Source of the DNA: Aminipila butyrica
Lineage (GTDB): Bacteria; Bacillota; Clostridia; Peptostreptococcales; Anaerovoracaceae
NCBI RefSeq assembly: GCF_010669305.1
Contig: NZ_CP048649.1
Span: 806,001 to 870,000 of the forward strand
Direction: 5' to 3'
DNA: 64,000 nucleotides
Part shown: positions 8,737-18,318 of the stretch, in pieces
Numbering within the stretch: the first letter of the stretch is position 1
How the letters are laid out: every line of letters starts with the position of its first letter
The notes under the pieces: model-generated
Seen by the model: the letters and a program-made list of their open reading frames with translations, nothing else
Database searches by the model: none
Told to the model about the DNA's origin: nothing
Program-made: the position numbers and the translations under genes

Positions 8737-9471
8737 ATGGAAAAAATACTTGAAGTGGAGGGACTGACCAAGCTATATAAAAATGGAAGAGGCGTACGGA
8801 ATATCAGCTTTTCCATTGAAAAGGGCGATGTGGTAGGCCTGTTGGGACCAAATGGTTCTGGCAAGACCACCATTATGAAAACCATCATGGGCTTGACTCA
8901 CGGCAGTGAGCACAGTGTTACGGTGTTTGGTCACGATGTAGAGAGAGACGTGGAGACCACGTTGAAAAAGGTAGGGGGATTAATTGAACGGCCGGCTATT
9001 TTCGAGCAGATGTCCGCATTGGACAATCTGCGGATGATGGCCAGATATTATCCGGGGGTAGATGCCGCCCGGATTCAGCATGTGCTGGAGGTAGTCCGCA
9101 TCAGCCAGTATCAGAAGGAGAAATGTGGGAAGTTCTCCCTGGGGATGAAGCAGCGGCTGGGATTGGCCTTAGCCATTCTGTCTGATCCGGAATTAGTGAT
9201 TTTAGATGAACCCACCAACGGCTTGGATATTGAGGGTACGGTGGAGGTACGGGAAATCATCAAGAGAATGGCGGCGGAAAAAGGAACTTCCTTTTTAATT
9301 GCTAGTCATTTAGCTCCAGAGATTGAAAAGACCTGCAATAAGGTGGCTATCGTTCACGACGGCGAAATGTTGTCTTTTGAACCCATGGGGGAAGCGTTGC
9401 GTTTTAATCCTACTTTGGAGGATTATTTCTTATCCAAGGTAAAGGATAAACGCGGTTCCGTGCTGATTTAA
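8737..9471 (+). CDS. ABC transporter ATP-binding protein, BcrA/lantibiotic-type
   Basis: This 244-residue ATPase is the motor of an ABC-2-type exporter. It shows Walker A (GPNGSGKT, near residue 38), the signature FSLGMKQRLG, Walker B LVILDEPTNGLD and the switch histidine in IASHLAP. The sequence is closest to the BcrA group, which expels bacitracin, lantibiotics or other peptides or handles membrane lipids. The ATG at 8737 follows AAGGGA by 8 bases; an upstream TTG at 8701 lacks a site. The partner permease begins 101 bases downstream, and a histidine kinase and response regulator follow. Confidence 0.88.
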   Translation: MEKILEVEGLTKLYKNGRGVRNISFSIEKGDVVGLLGPNGSGKTTIMKTIMGLTHGSEHSVTVFGHDVERDVETTLKKVGGLIERPAIFEQMSALDNLRMMARYYPGVDAARIQHVLEVVRISQYQKEKCGKFSLGMKQRLGLALAILSDPELVILDEPTNGLDIEGTVEVREIIKRMAAEKGTSFLIASHLAPEIEKTCNKVAIVHDGEMLSFEPMGEALRFNPTLEDYFLSKVKDKRGSVLI

Positions 9472-9572
9472 TCCAGCCATGGGAATTGTGGAGGATGCCC
9501 CTTCCGGCGGGCAGCAGCCTTTTTGGCAGGCTGGGCAAAAAAGGGAAACGGGAAATACAGGAGGAATGTTTG

Positions 9573-10334
9573 GTGAGAACCTTTACGGCAAGTTTAAAAA
9601 ATGAATTGATGAAAATTTCTAAGAGAAAGAAATTTTTAATATTGTTGATTATAGAAATATTGATCTGTCTTTTGTGCGGCGGTATCAATTACCTTATAGG
9701 CAAGGCCTCTGCAGGCGCTATTTCAGCATCTTTGATGCTGTCCAACATGCCTATGAATATGCTGTCTTTTTTCATTCAGATTTATATACCGCTGATTATT
9801 TTCATGGCGGCTTGCGATCTGTTTGCACAGGAGGTGCAGGACGGAACGATTCGGGCCTCCTTTATGAGGCCGGTGAGTCGGTTTAAGCTGTATGTATCTA
9901 AACTTTCAGCAGTGACCATCATGTCGGTGGTGTATCTATTTGTGCTCTTTGTACTGACCACCATTATAAAACTGGTGGGGGGCAGTAATATGGCTTCCGC
10001 AGCAGGGCTTCTGGAAAGCTTTTTCGCTTATTTTCTAGATATATTCCCGCTGATTGTGCTGATTTTATTTACCGCTATGATAAATCAATTTTTAAATAGC
10101 CCATCGCTTTCTATCGTCTTATGCGTTATAATATATATCGGCTTATATATCTTGGGTATCGTGGTGCCTCAGAGCAGCGGTCTGCTCTTTACAGGTTATT
10201 TGGAATGGCATAACTTGTGGCTGGGCGTGACTCTGCCGGTGTTTTCCATGCTTTCTAAGATTGGCTTGCTTTTAGGCTATGGACTAGTCTTTGGCTGTAT
10301 TGGATATTACTTATTTGAAAGAAAAGAAGTGTAA
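9573..10334 (+). CDS. ABC-2-type permease
   Basis: This 253-residue membrane protein has six hydrophobic segments and the short cytoplasmic start KNELMKISKRKKF typical of ABC-2 permeases. It should pair with the ATPase just upstream. The GTG at 9573 follows AGGAGGA by 7 bases and is preferred over an ATG at 9486 in the same frame, whose extension is basic and unlike the family. The internal motif QEVQDGTIRASFMRPVSR is the cytoplasmic loop that contacts the ATPase. It ends five bases before the kinase start, so these genes are co-transcribed. Confidence 0.82.
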   Translation: MRTFTASLKNELMKISKRKKFLILLIIEILICLLCGGINYLIGKASAGAISASLMLSNMPMNMLSFFIQIYIPLIIFMAACDLFAQEVQDGTIRASFMRPVSRFKLYVSKLSAVTIMSVVYLFVLFVLTTIIKLVGGSNMASAAGLLESFFAYFLDIFPLIVLILFTAMINQFLNSPSLSIVLCVIIYIGLYILGIVVPQSSGLLFTGYLEWHNLWLGVTLPVFSMLSKIGLLLGYGLVFGCIGYYLFERKEV

Positions 10335-10339
10335 GATAG

Positions 10340-11470
10340 ATGAAATCCTTAAGAGGCCGTTTTATCAAAACAACTATATGGGTGGCAATTATTTCAACAG
10401 CACTGGTGGTTCTGACCGCCTTGCTGTTGTTATTTGTTTATTCCGTCTGTGAACCCTATGGGTTTGAGCGGATTTGGATTGGTCTCAGCCGCTTGAAGGC
10501 CGAGAATCAGAGCGGCGGCCACTACTTTTTTGGTTATGTAATTCTGTGGGTGGTGACAGCCATCGGTGCAGTGCTCTTGACCAGCACCGTGGCTAGTGCC
10601 AGGCTGTTTGGCAATATGCTGCGGGCATTAAAGCATTTGCAAAAGGCGGCAGAAAAGATTAAAGACGGCAACTTAGATTTCGAGGTCATGGCTTGTGGAG
10701 AGCAGGAGCTCAATGACCTGTGCAACGCTTTTGATGAAATTCGCAAGACGTTGAAAGCTAATGCAGAAAAGGAACTGCGCAGCAAGGAAGAGCGGAGTAT
10801 GCTCATGGCCAATTTGTCTCACGATATGCGGACCCCCATCACCACCATAAAAGGCTACTTGGAGGGCATCAAAGACGGAGTAGCCAATTCTCCTGAAAAG
10901 CTAGATAAATACTTGGACACCATCTACAGCAAGGCTATCGTTCTCCAAAAGCTGGTGGATAACATGGCGGAATATTCCGAGCTGGAGTTGGGGCGGATGC
11001 AGTATGCCTTTGAATTTATCAACATGACTCAGCTGCTGGGGGAATTGACTCAAGGCTATCAAGAAGAGGTGCAAGAACAGGGCTTGACTATGGAAATTAA
11101 CATTCTGGAAGAGCAGCTGACTATTGTAGGGGACCGAGGGAAGTTGAAGCGAGTATTCGATAATTTAGTCTCAAATGCCATCAAGTATAACCGGGAAGCT
11201 GGCACCATTTCTGTGGGCATGGTTCAAGAGCGGAGAGGGGCGCTGATTTGCATCAGTGACACGGGAACGGGTATTCAGGAGAAGGATCAGAATAAGGTAT
11301 TTGACGGATTTTTCCGGGGCGATGCTGCCAGAAGCAATATCAAGGGAAATGGACTGGGCTTGGGCATTTCCAAACAGATTATTGAAAGCCATCACGGAAA
11401 GATTTGGATTAAAAGCGAGCAAGGTGTAGGTACCGAGGTGTACATTTATCTGCCCCTGCGCAGTTATTAG
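10340..11470 (+). CDS. Membrane sensor histidine kinase
   Basis: This 376-residue kinase has two membrane helices (about 11-36 and 68-89) around a short extracellular loop of 30 residues, a HAMP domain, the phospho-acceptor box LSHDMRTPITTIKG with His161, then the N box (NLVSNAIKYN), G1 (DTGTGI) and G2 (GNGLGLG). The tiny extracellular loop resembles intramembrane-sensing kinases, which often rely on a transporter for their signal. It overlaps nothing but follows the permease by 5 bases and precedes its response regulator by 20. It should phosphorylate that regulator. Confidence 0.88.
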   Translation: MKSLRGRFIKTTIWVAIISTALVVLTALLLLFVYSVCEPYGFERIWIGLSRLKAENQSGGHYFFGYVILWVVTAIGAVLLTSTVASARLFGNMLRALKHLQKAAEKIKDGNLDFEVMACGEQELNDLCNAFDEIRKTLKANAEKELRSKEERSMLMANLSHDMRTPITTIKGYLEGIKDGVANSPEKLDKYLDTIYSKAIVLQKLVDNMAEYSELELGRMQYAFEFINMTQLLGELTQGYQEEVQEQGLTMEINILEEQLTIVGDRGKLKRVFDNLVSNAIKYNREAGTISVGMVQERRGALICISDTGTGIQEKDQNKVFDGFFRGDAARSNIKGNGLGLGISKQIIESHHGKIWIKSEQGVGTEVYIYLPLRSY

Positions 11471-11490
11471 CTGGAGAATGGAGGAGTATC

Positions 11491-12186
11491 ATGAAGATTT
11501 TAGTCATCGAAGATGATAAGAGCATTGCGGAACTGGAACGGGATTATTTGGAAATAAACGGATATGAATGTGACCTGGCTGCCGACGGAATCCGCGGGCT
11601 GGAAATGGCTTTGACGGGGGACTATGCACTGATTATTCTAGATATTATGATTCCTGGAATGGATGGGTTTGAACTCTGTGCCCGTTTTCGAGAACAAAGC
11701 GATACACCAGTCATTCTTCTCTCCGCCAAGAAAGAAGATATTGATAAGGTTCGAGGTCTAGGCTTGGGCGCAGACGATTATATGACCAAGCCTTTTAGTC
11801 CCAATGAGCTCATGGCCCGGGTCAAGAGTCACATTGGTCGTTATGAACGGCTGACGGGCAAAGATGGAGGCAAGAATGGCGGAAACCGGCTGCTGAAGAT
11901 TCGGGAATTGGAGATTGACAAAGACAGCCGACGGGTATTCCTGGGCGGTGAGGAGAAAATTATGCCGGCCAAGGAATACGATTTGTTACTATTTTTAGCA
12001 GAGAATGCCAATCGGGTCTTTTCAAAAGAGCATATTTTTGATAGAATTTGGGGTATGGATGCCATTGGTGACGTATCGACAGTCACCGTACACATCCGGC
12101 GACTCCGAGAAAAGATTGAGAAGGATATGGACAATCTTCAATATATCGAGACTGTCTGGGGAGTGGGCTATAGATTTAAAGGATAG
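11491..12186 (+). CDS. OmpR/PhoB-family response regulator
   Basis: The 231-residue protein has an N-terminal receiver domain with the acidic pair Asp8-Asp9, the phospho-acceptor Asp51 (IILDIMIPGMDG) and Lys in DYMTKPFSP, followed by a C-terminal winged helix with the DNA-recognition part TVTVHIRRLREKIE. GGAGGAGT lies before the ATG. It follows the kinase gene in the same transcript and should be its partner; likely targets are the adjacent ABC transporter and exported-protein genes, but no direct-repeat operator was identified. Confidence 0.9.
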   Translation: MKILVIEDDKSIAELERDYLEINGYECDLAADGIRGLEMALTGDYALIILDIMIPGMDGFELCARFREQSDTPVILLSAKKEDIDKVRGLGLGADDYMTKPFSPNELMARVKSHIGRYERLTGKDGGKNGGNRLLKIRELEIDKDSRRVFLGGEEKIMPAKEYDLLLFLAENANRVFSKEHIFDRIWGMDAIGDVSTVTVHIRRLREKIEKDMDNLQYIETVWGVGYRFKG

Positions 12187-12199
12187 GAAGTATTGAACC

Positions 12200-13048
12200 A
12201 TGATAAAATTCAGAGCAGTAATCGCACTTTGTTGTTGTATTGTCTTTGCCGTGTCCGGTGTGTTTGTCAGTTATGCAGCTGATCAGGAGGGAGAAACAAA
12301 AGAGCCCAGCCATTTATATATACCCATACTCATGTACCACCATTTTGTGAAGGAACCGGTGAAAGGGGCTATGGGTGCCACCATTACCGAGGAAAAGTTT
12401 CAGGAAGATATGAACTATCTGGCGAACAATAAGTATACCCCCTTGCTGCCTCAGGATTTAAAGGCTATTCTGGCGGGTAAAAAAACGATGCCGAAAAATC
12501 CCATCATGATTACTTTTGACGATGGGTATGAATCGGTCTATAACATTGCGTACCCTATTTTGGAGAAGACAGGCATGAAAGCGACGGTCTTTGCCATCGT
12601 GGCCAGCGTGGAGAGTCCAAAGAAAGCGGAGATTAAGAAGCTGAGTTGGGAGCAGATGGCAAAAATGTATGGAAGCGGTCTGGTGGACATCCAGAGCCAT
12701 TCCTACAACTTACATAATCAAGACTTGAAAGGTCAGTATAAGAAGTTTCAGATTAACGGCATCCAGCGAGGAATCATCGAGTGTCAGGCCCAGTACGAAC
12801 TCCGGGTGGAGGAGGATATCGTCAAGAGTGTGGAGCTGATTGAGGCAAATATCGGCAATGAGGTCATTGCTTTTGCCTATCCTTACGGGGTTTACGATGA
12901 CTGGGGTGTGGAGCTTTTGAAGCAAAACGGGATTCTCTTTGGCTTTGGTACGGTCTACGGAGCAGGAGATTTAAAGGGAAATCTGTATTATCTGAATCGG
13001 TTTTCCGTAGGCATGAACACAGATTTAAGCGGTCTGCTGGAACAGTAA
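12200..13048 (+). CDS. Secreted polysaccharide deacetylase (CE4)
   Basis: This 282-residue protein starts with a signal segment (residues 5-27, cut near SYAAD) and carries the NodB-type deacetylase domain. The motif MITFDDGYES near residue 105-115 supplies the catalytic Asp and metal Asp, and HSYNLH near 172 the metal histidines; FAYPYGVYDD is the third motif. Such enzymes remove acetyl groups from peptidoglycan or surface polysaccharide, often giving lysozyme resistance. It lies 13 bases after the response regulator and ends at a terminator, so it belongs to the same envelope-response transcript. Confidence 0.85.
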   Translation: MIKFRAVIALCCCIVFAVSGVFVSYAADQEGETKEPSHLYIPILMYHHFVKEPVKGAMGATITEEKFQEDMNYLANNKYTPLLPQDLKAILAGKKTMPKNPIMITFDDGYESVYNIAYPILEKTGMKATVFAIVASVESPKKAEIKKLSWEQMAKMYGSGLVDIQSHSYNLHNQDLKGQYKKFQINGIQRGIIECQAQYELRVEEDIVKSVELIEANIGNEVIAFAYPYGVYDDWGVELLKQNGILFGFGTVYGAGDLKGNLYYLNRFSVGMNTDLSGLLEQ

Positions 13049-13057
13049 AGAAAGGGC

Positions 13058-13094
13058 CTCTGAGATTGGCACAGCCGGTCTCAGAGATTTTTTG
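13058..13094 (+). terminator. Rho-independent terminator after the deacetylase
   Basis: An 8-bp stem (CTCTGAGA at 13058-13065 with TCTCAGAG at 13079-13086) is followed by ATTTTTTTG. Confidence 0.8.
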
Positions 13095-13109
13095 TGGGGG
13101 AGAATGTGA

Positions 13110-14423
13110 ATGAAATCCTTTAGGACAATGTGCATTGCTATTGTAATGGCCCTAAGTATTGCTTGGGCTGTGCCTGTAAACGCAGCAGAACGGGTGACAG
13201 GAGCTGACGTGTTATCGGTTGAGACAGCCCGTGAGGCTGACAGCCATTCCATTCAAGTGGATGTTGACGGCAATTTCGTCGCTTTCACGGCCGAAACAGG
13301 CTATCCCTATGTAGATGAACGACAGCGGACTTTAGTGCCGCTGCGGGCAGCTATGGAGGCTCTGGGCTGCCAAGTCAGCTGGGAGTCCGCCAATGCTACG
13401 GCTCGGCTGGAAAAGGATGGCATACAGGTAAGCGTGCCCGTCGGCGAGAGCTACATCCGTAAAGGAGATATGGATCTCTTTATGGACACCAAATCCGTGC
13501 TGGAAAATGGACGAGTTTATCTGCCCATTCGAGCTGTAGCAGAGGCCTTTGGTGCAGAGGTTCAATGGAATCAAGAGACGAAGACTGTCTTGATTACGCC
13601 TGTCGATTCAAAGCATCAAACAATCAGCATTCACTTTATTGACGTGGGTCACGGGGATGCCATCCTCATCGATGATGGTACCTACGAAGTGCTCATCGAT
13701 GCAGGGACGACCTCTAGCGGAGGTATTGTTTCGGATTATATCCGCCCATACGTAGACGGCAGCATCGACTTGTTAATCGCTACCCACGGGCATCAGGACC
13801 ACGTGGGCGGTATCCCCCGTATATTGGAAGACTATCAGGCGGACCGAATCATTGAAAGCGGCTCTTCTGTCAATACACCGGAATGGAAGGCCTATAAGGC
13901 AGCCCTGGAGCAGGAACCAGACTGTCAGGTCGGCGTAGTAGAGGACGAGATTATCGAATTGCCTGAAGGCGCGGAGCTGCGGATTATCAAACCACCAGGG
14001 GGTCAGGCTCTGGAGAACAACAACAGCATTGCGGCGCTGTTGACTTATCAAGGGGTGTCTACGTTATTTACAGGTGACAGCCAGTCTGAAGAGGAGGAAT
14101 TTCTCGCCCAGCAGGTGGGAAAGGTAGATGTCTTTAAGGGCGGGCATCACGGTTCCTACAACGCGAACAGTTCGCTGCTGCTGGAAAAGATTCGTCCCCA
14201 ATATATTGTTATTTCTGCTGGAAAAGGGGTGGGCTATACGCATCCTCATGCATCGGCTTTAAAGCGCATGTTCAGCGTCGGGGCTACCGTCTACGGTACG
14301 TTTAAGTCCGGTACGATTATCATGAAGACCGATGGACGATCTTACAGCTTTGAAACAGCAGCAAAACCGCTGATTCCCTTGGAGATAAAAGATGCGGGAA
14401 CTTATCAGAAGAATATCTGGTGA
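13110..14423 (+). CDS. Secreted copper-amine-oxidase-N plus metallo-beta-lactamase-fold hydrolase
   Basis: The 437-residue protein has a signal peptide (1-25), a Cu-amine-oxidase N-terminal-like domain at about 45-155 (two repeats ending LVPLRAAMEALG and YLPIRAVAEAFG, a wall-associated module common in Clostridia) and a ComEC-like metallo-beta-lactamase domain from about 170 (FIDVGHGDAILI, then the metal site THGHQDH near 226-232, and GGHHGSYNANS). It is probably an extracellular nuclease or phosphodiesterase attached to the wall; the substrate is not evident. GGGGGAGA precedes the ATG. The fusion architecture is known, and no residue looks missing. Confidence 0.82.
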   Translation: MKSFRTMCIAIVMALSIAWAVPVNAAERVTGADVLSVETAREADSHSIQVDVDGNFVAFTAETGYPYVDERQRTLVPLRAAMEALGCQVSWESANATARLEKDGIQVSVPVGESYIRKGDMDLFMDTKSVLENGRVYLPIRAVAEAFGAEVQWNQETKTVLITPVDSKHQTISIHFIDVGHGDAILIDDGTYEVLIDAGTTSSGGIVSDYIRPYVDGSIDLLIATHGHQDHVGGIPRILEDYQADRIIESGSSVNTPEWKAYKAALEQEPDCQVGVVEDEIIELPEGAELRIIKPPGGQALENNNSIAALLTYQGVSTLFTGDSQSEEEEFLAQQVGKVDVFKGGHHGSYNANSSLLLEKIRPQYIVISAGKGVGYTHPHASALKRMFSVGATVYGTFKSGTIIMKTDGRSYSFETAAKPLIPLEIKDAGTYQKNIW

Positions 14424-14449
14424 AGAACCCAGAAGGACGGTTGACACCA

Positions 14450-14500
14450 AGACCCCATATGATACAATTTGTATCATATGGGGTCTGTTTATTTTTTGGA
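14450..14500 (+). terminator. Strong Rho-independent terminator
   Basis: A perfect 16-bp stem (14450-14465 with 14471-14486) with an AATTT loop is followed by GTTTATTTTTT. Confidence 0.9.
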
Positions 14501-14513
14501 AGAGGAGGATTCG

Positions 14514-15296
14514 ATGGTTTTATATTTTAGCGGTACTGGAAACAGCCAGTTTGTAGCAATCCAGCTAGCGGAGATAATAAAAGATGAGGTCGTCTCAATT
14601 AATTCATATTTAAAGAACGGGAAGAGGGGTTCCTTTCAGTCAGAGAAACCGTTGGTATTTGTAGCTCCAACATATTCTTGGCGAATGCCCAAGGTGGTAG
14701 AGCAGTGGATTTTGGCGGCAGACTTCCAGGGGAATCGAAACACTTATTTTATATTGACTTGCGGAGACAGTTGCGGAAACGCCGCCGTTTATGCAGAAAA
14801 GCTTTGTGTAAAAAAAGGATTACAGTTTTGCGGGCTTTCCCCAGTGCTCATGCCTGAAAATTATTTAGCGATGTTCCCAACGCCCAGTGAAGCAGAATGT
14901 CTGCGGATTGTGGAAAAATCCAAACCCTGCGTGGCCGCCCTTGCAGGGCAAATACAGTCGGCTGAACCGTTTAATCCGCTGTCCGTTTCTTTTGCCGGCA
15001 AGTTGGAAAGCGGCCCTGTTAATCCCTTGTTTTACAGGTTCTTTGTGCAGGATAAAGGGTTTACCGTATCAGATGACTGCATTTCCTGCAAAAAATGTGC
15101 ACAGCGATGTCCTTTAAACAACGTTGAACTAAAGAGCGGTAAACCTGTATGGAAAGGCCATTGCACACACTGTATGGCTTGTATCGGAGGATGTCCCACG
15201 AAGGCCATTGAATATAAGTCCAAATCAAAGGGACAGCACCGCCATTATATCATGAATGATTCGTTGTGCTGGGGAAATGGCGGCAGAGATCATTGA
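14514..15296 (+). CDS. EFR1-type flavodoxin/ferredoxin protein
   Basis: This 260-residue cytosolic electron carrier combines an N-terminal flavodoxin-like domain (FSGTGNSQFVA, the FMN phosphate loop) with two C-terminal 4Fe-4S clusters (CISCKKCAQRCP and CTHCMACIGGCP). The arrangement defines the EFR1 ferrodoxin family of anaerobes, whose redox partners are unknown. The ATG at 14514 follows AGGAGG by 5 bases; an upstream ATG at 14469 sits in the terminator stem and is rejected. It is monocistronic between two terminators. Confidence 0.87.
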   Translation: MVLYFSGTGNSQFVAIQLAEIIKDEVVSINSYLKNGKRGSFQSEKPLVFVAPTYSWRMPKVVEQWILAADFQGNRNTYFILTCGDSCGNAAVYAEKLCVKKGLQFCGLSPVLMPENYLAMFPTPSEAECLRIVEKSKPCVAALAGQIQSAEPFNPLSVSFAGKLESGPVNPLFYRFFVQDKGFTVSDDCISCKKCAQRCPLNNVELKSGKPVWKGHCTHCMACIGGCPTKAIEYKSKSKGQHRHYIMNDSLCWGNGGRDH

Positions 15297-15321
15297 AACG
15301 GACATATCCAATTGTACGAAA

Positions 15322-15352
15322 AAGCCCTCCGGCAATGCCGGGGGGCTTTGCT
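15322..15352. terminator. Bidirectional terminator between convergent genes
   Basis: A 12-bp stem (15322-15333 with 15337-15348) has an AAT loop, an A-run on its left and TTT on its right. It can end both the EFR1 gene and the convergent GH18 gene. Confidence 0.75.
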
Positions 15353-15387
15353 GAAATGTTATCAAGAAGACTCGGAACTTAACGTGC

Positions 15388-16401
15388 TTAAAAGACTTTG
15401 AGAACCGAGAAGTTTCGATTAATTTCGTTTACCAAGTTCGGATCATAGCTCATAATATTCCAGATGCTGATACCTGCCAGCCCGTACTCCTTTACTAAAT
15501 CCATCTTGGCTTGATAGCTTCTGCTGTCTTCGAACCAAACTTCATGCTGATCGTAGGCCATCTCCTCGGTCCCGTCTTCCATGGGAATTGCTCGCTCTTG
15601 CCAATAGTTATAATGCGGGCTTTGAGCAATCTGATCAAATTGAATCTCTACACCGTGGGCTTGCGCCCGGCGGACCGCTTCTTTGTTGGTAATTTTTTCG
15701 GCTACAGATACTTGAGCGACGAAAGGCAGACGCCAGTCGTAACCATAGTTTGGTATACCCATTAAAATTTTCTCCGGCGGAATCTCGCTGACACCGTACT
15801 CGATAACCTCCCGCACCTTATTGATAGGAGCTACTGCCATCGGCGGCCCGTATGTATACCCCCACTCATAGGTCATCAGCAGGACAAAATTTGCCGCCTG
15901 GCCCATCCCGGCGTAGTCATGGCCTTGATACAGTAAACCCGGCTGGTCCGCTGAGGTTTTTGGTGCCAGGGCTACCGTCACCAAAAATCCTTCTGGATTA
16001 TACATTTGCGTGGCTTTGGACACTAGGGCTGTATACTGATCTCTGTTTTGTACTGGTACATATTCAAAGTCAAAATCCACGCCAAAAAGGTTTTTCGTTT
16101 TCATCTCATTGAGAATTTCCTGAAGCAGACGGTTTACCGCCTCTGGATTCTCTAAAACCGTGCTGACCAACTGTTCCGAAAACTTTCCCTGTTGATCCAT
16201 TGGCGTCATCACCATCATGGCCCCTACTCCTGCTTGATCGGCGGCTTCGATGAGCGCCTGGTCGTCTAGCGGAATCAGATTGCCTTCTGGTGTCATGCCA
16301 TAGCTGAATGTGGCAATCAGTGACAGGTCTGACAGCCAGGAGTTCAGGACCATAGGCTCTACACTTGGATAAACATATCCATTTACAATTATCTCATCCA
16401 T
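15388..16401 (-). CDS. Glycoside hydrolase family 18 enzyme, SleL/YaaH-like
   Basis: The 337-residue product is a GH18 TIM barrel. The catalytic signature DxxDxDxE appears as GVDFDFEYVP near residue 105-115, with Glu as proton donor. It resembles the catalytic domains of spore cortex or wall N-acetylglucosaminidases such as SleL and YaaH but lacks the usual LysM repeats, and there is no signal peptide. That fits either a forespore or mother-cell protein in a spore-former or an enzyme released another way. The ATG follows GGGGGTG, which is itself part of a hairpin. Its convergent neighbour shares the terminator. Confidence 0.8.
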   Translation of the reverse strand: MDEIIVNGYVYPSVEPMVLNSWLSDLSLIATFSYGMTPEGNLIPLDDQALIEAADQAGVGAMMVMTPMDQQGKFSEQLVSTVLENPEAVNRLLQEILNEMKTKNLFGVDFDFEYVPVQNRDQYTALVSKATQMYNPEGFLVTVALAPKTSADQPGLLYQGHDYAGMGQAANFVLLMTYEWGYTYGPPMAVAPINKVREVIEYGVSEIPPEKILMGIPNYGYDWRLPFVAQVSVAEKITNKEAVRRAQAHGVEIQFDQIAQSPHYNYWQERAIPMEDGTEEMAYDQHEVWFEDSRSYQAKMDLVKEYGLAGISIWNIMSYDPNLVNEINRNFSVLKVF

Positions 16402-16404
16402 ATA

Positions 16405-16447
16405 AAAAGCACCCCCAAGTACATTTTATGCCTTGGCAGGTGCTTTT
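16405..16447 (-). promoter_or_regulatory. Hairpin covering the GH18 ribosome binding site
   Basis: AAAAGCACC (16405-16413) pairs with GGTGCTTTT (16439-16447), continued by CCAAG with CTTGG (16415-16419 with 16432-16436). Read on the minus strand the stem contains the GGGGGTG ribosome binding site and is followed by TTTTTAT and the ATG, like a leader terminator. Confidence 0.5.
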
Positions 16448-16490
16448 ATTATGTAGGAAATCCCGTGTTGTATACAAAAATTGCTATTTA

Positions 16491-16519
16491 TTGACAAAAT
16501 ACCAGATTCAGTATATAGT
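16491..16519 (+). promoter_or_regulatory. Promoter for the chemoreceptor gene
   Basis: TTGACA (16491-16496) and TATAGT (16514-16519) are separated by 17 bases, 37 bases before the start codon. Confidence 0.7.
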
Positions 16520-16556
16520 AGTAAAAAATTAAAGTTGATGTTTGAGGGAGACGTGT

Positions 16557-18248
16557 ATGAAAAATTTATCTATATCCAAAAAGCTGGCTATATCTTTTTC
16601 AGCTATTTTAATTCTTTTCGTTATTACCGTCGTGATTTCTGTCTTTGCAGGACTGGAGAACATAACCGCATCTTTTGAAAAGTTCTTTACGAGCCCTTAT
16701 ACGGTGACCAATACGGTAAATAATATGCGAAGACAATTGCAGGGAATACAAAAAGACATGTCATATGTTCTAATTGACGAGGAGGCTAATCGTCAGGTAT
16801 GGCTGGATGACTTGGATGGCCGGGTAACCGACTTTGAAGGGTCCATTGCCAAAATCGAACCACTCTTACAGTCGGATGATGGGGTAAAAAAGGTTGAAGA
16901 AATAAAAGAGGAATGGGAACAGATTGAATTAATAAGAGGAAAATTCACTGATTCTGTGAACAACAATGATATGGCAGGGGCAAAGGCCCTCTTATTAAAT
17001 GAATATTATCCGGCCTCTTTAACTTTGGTGGACTCTTCAAAGGAACTTATCGATTTGGCTGATGGTTTTGCTACCGACTATTACAATGGGACGCAAAAGG
17101 TGGCCCAGTCGGTACTTGTCATTTCTATTGCACTTTTTATCATATCTTTGATTCTAGGCATCGTCCTATGTCTCTATATCATACGAGCCATTATAAAACC
17201 ATTAAAAGAAATTGAGGTTGCTTCCGGTCTGCTGGCAGATGGCAATCTGAATGCTCAGATTACATACGAATCAAAGGACGAACTTGGCTCTGTAGCCGGC
17301 AGTGTTCGAACGGTAATTGAAACTTTGAGGCTTTATATCTTTGATATTTCAGAAAAGCTGGGAGAGATTTCTAAAGGAAACTTAGATTTGTCTGTAGATA
17401 CAAATTACAAAAATGATTTCTTGCCGATAAAGAGATCCCTTGAGAATATTATTTCATCTCAGAGCGAAACCTTCTCACAGATTGCGGTTTCAGCCGATCA
17501 GGTGAATACTGGGGCCAGTCAGATTTCATCAGGAGCACAGGCCTTGTCCTCCGGAGCGACAGAACAAGCCGCAACCGTTGAAGAGCTCACGGCATCGATT
17601 ATCAGCATATCCCAGCAAGCCGAGCAAAATACAGAAAATGTTCAAAAATCTGTCGTATATGTTGAAGAGGCAGGGCGGAACATCATGGACAGCAATGAAC
17701 ATATGCAGAGTCTTAATTCTTCCATGCGGCAGATTAGCGACGATTCCCAGGAGATTTCCAAAATTACTAAGCTGGTGGAGGATATTGCCTTTCAGACCAA
17801 TATTCTAGCTTTGAATGCGGCAGTAGAAGCAGCACGGGCAGGCAGTGCGGGAAAAGGGTTTGCCGTTGTGGCGGACGAAGTGCGTACCCTTGCTGCCCGT
17901 TCGGCAGAAGCCGCCAAGCAAACCGCGGAGCTAATCGAAAAGTCTGTGGTGACCGTGTCACAGGGAGAGCGAATCGCTGGTGACACCTTAAAGCGTTTGC
18001 TGGAAGCTTCTGAGAAGGCTGAACTGGCAGTACAGTCGATTCGTGAAATTGAAGCGGCCATCAGCGAGCAGGCCACATCAATTGAACAGATTAACGACGG
18101 TTTGGCACAGGTCTCTGCTGTGGTACAAACAAATGCGGCTACGGCGGAAGAAAACTCCGCTTCTAGTGAGGAATTGGCAGCCCAGGCACAAACTTTGGAA
18201 GCCGAGGTTCGAAAGTTTAAGTTATCTGATACATACCAGATGAAATAG
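16557..18248 (+). CDS. Methyl-accepting chemotaxis protein
   Basis: This 563-residue receptor has a first membrane helix (about 10-33), an extracellular four-helix-bundle sensor, a second helix (about 182-208), a HAMP domain and a long cytoplasmic signalling coiled coil. The conserved hairpin tip [20 protein letters not shown] near residue 407-426, then [18 protein letters not shown], is the CheA/CheW contact region. It would report small-molecule gradients to the flagellar system. The ATG at 16557 follows GAGGGA by 7 bases; an upstream in-frame TTG overlaps that site. No che genes are nearby. The ligand is unknown. Confidence 0.92.
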   Translation: MKNLSISKKLAISFSAILILFVITVVISVFAGLENITASFEKFFTSPYTVTNTVNNMRRQLQGIQKDMSYVLIDEEANRQVWLDDLDGRVTDFEGSIAKIEPLLQSDDGVKKVEEIKEEWEQIELIRGKFTDSVNNNDMAGAKALLLNEYYPASLTLVDSSKELIDLADGFATDYYNGTQKVAQSVLVISIALFIISLILGIVLCLYIIRAIIKPLKEIEVASGLLADGNLNAQITYESKDELGSVAGSVRTVIETLRLYIFDISEKLGEISKGNLDLSVDTNYKNDFLPIKRSLENIISSQSETFSQIAVSADQVNTGASQISSGAQALSSGATEQAATVEELTASIISISQQAEQNTENVQKSVVYVEEAGRNIMDSNEHMQSLNSSMRQISDDSQEISKITKLVEDIAFQTNILALNAAVEAARAGSAGKGFAVVADEVRTLAARSAEAAKQTAELIEKSVVTVSQGERIAGDTLKRLLEASEKAELAVQSIREIEAAISEQATSIEQINDGLAQVSAVVQTNAATAEENSASSEELAAQAQTLEAEVRKFKLSDTYQMK

Positions 18249-18318
18249 GGAAATTTTGTATAAATTGATTCACTGAAATGGCGAAGGCAGTAGTATAAAG
18301 CTGCAAAAAATGTAAAAA

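Noticed and set aside
13600..14400. A classic beta-lactamase.
   Set aside because: The fold is of the ComEC/RNase-J-like branch and linked to a wall-binding module, not to beta-lactam hydrolysis.
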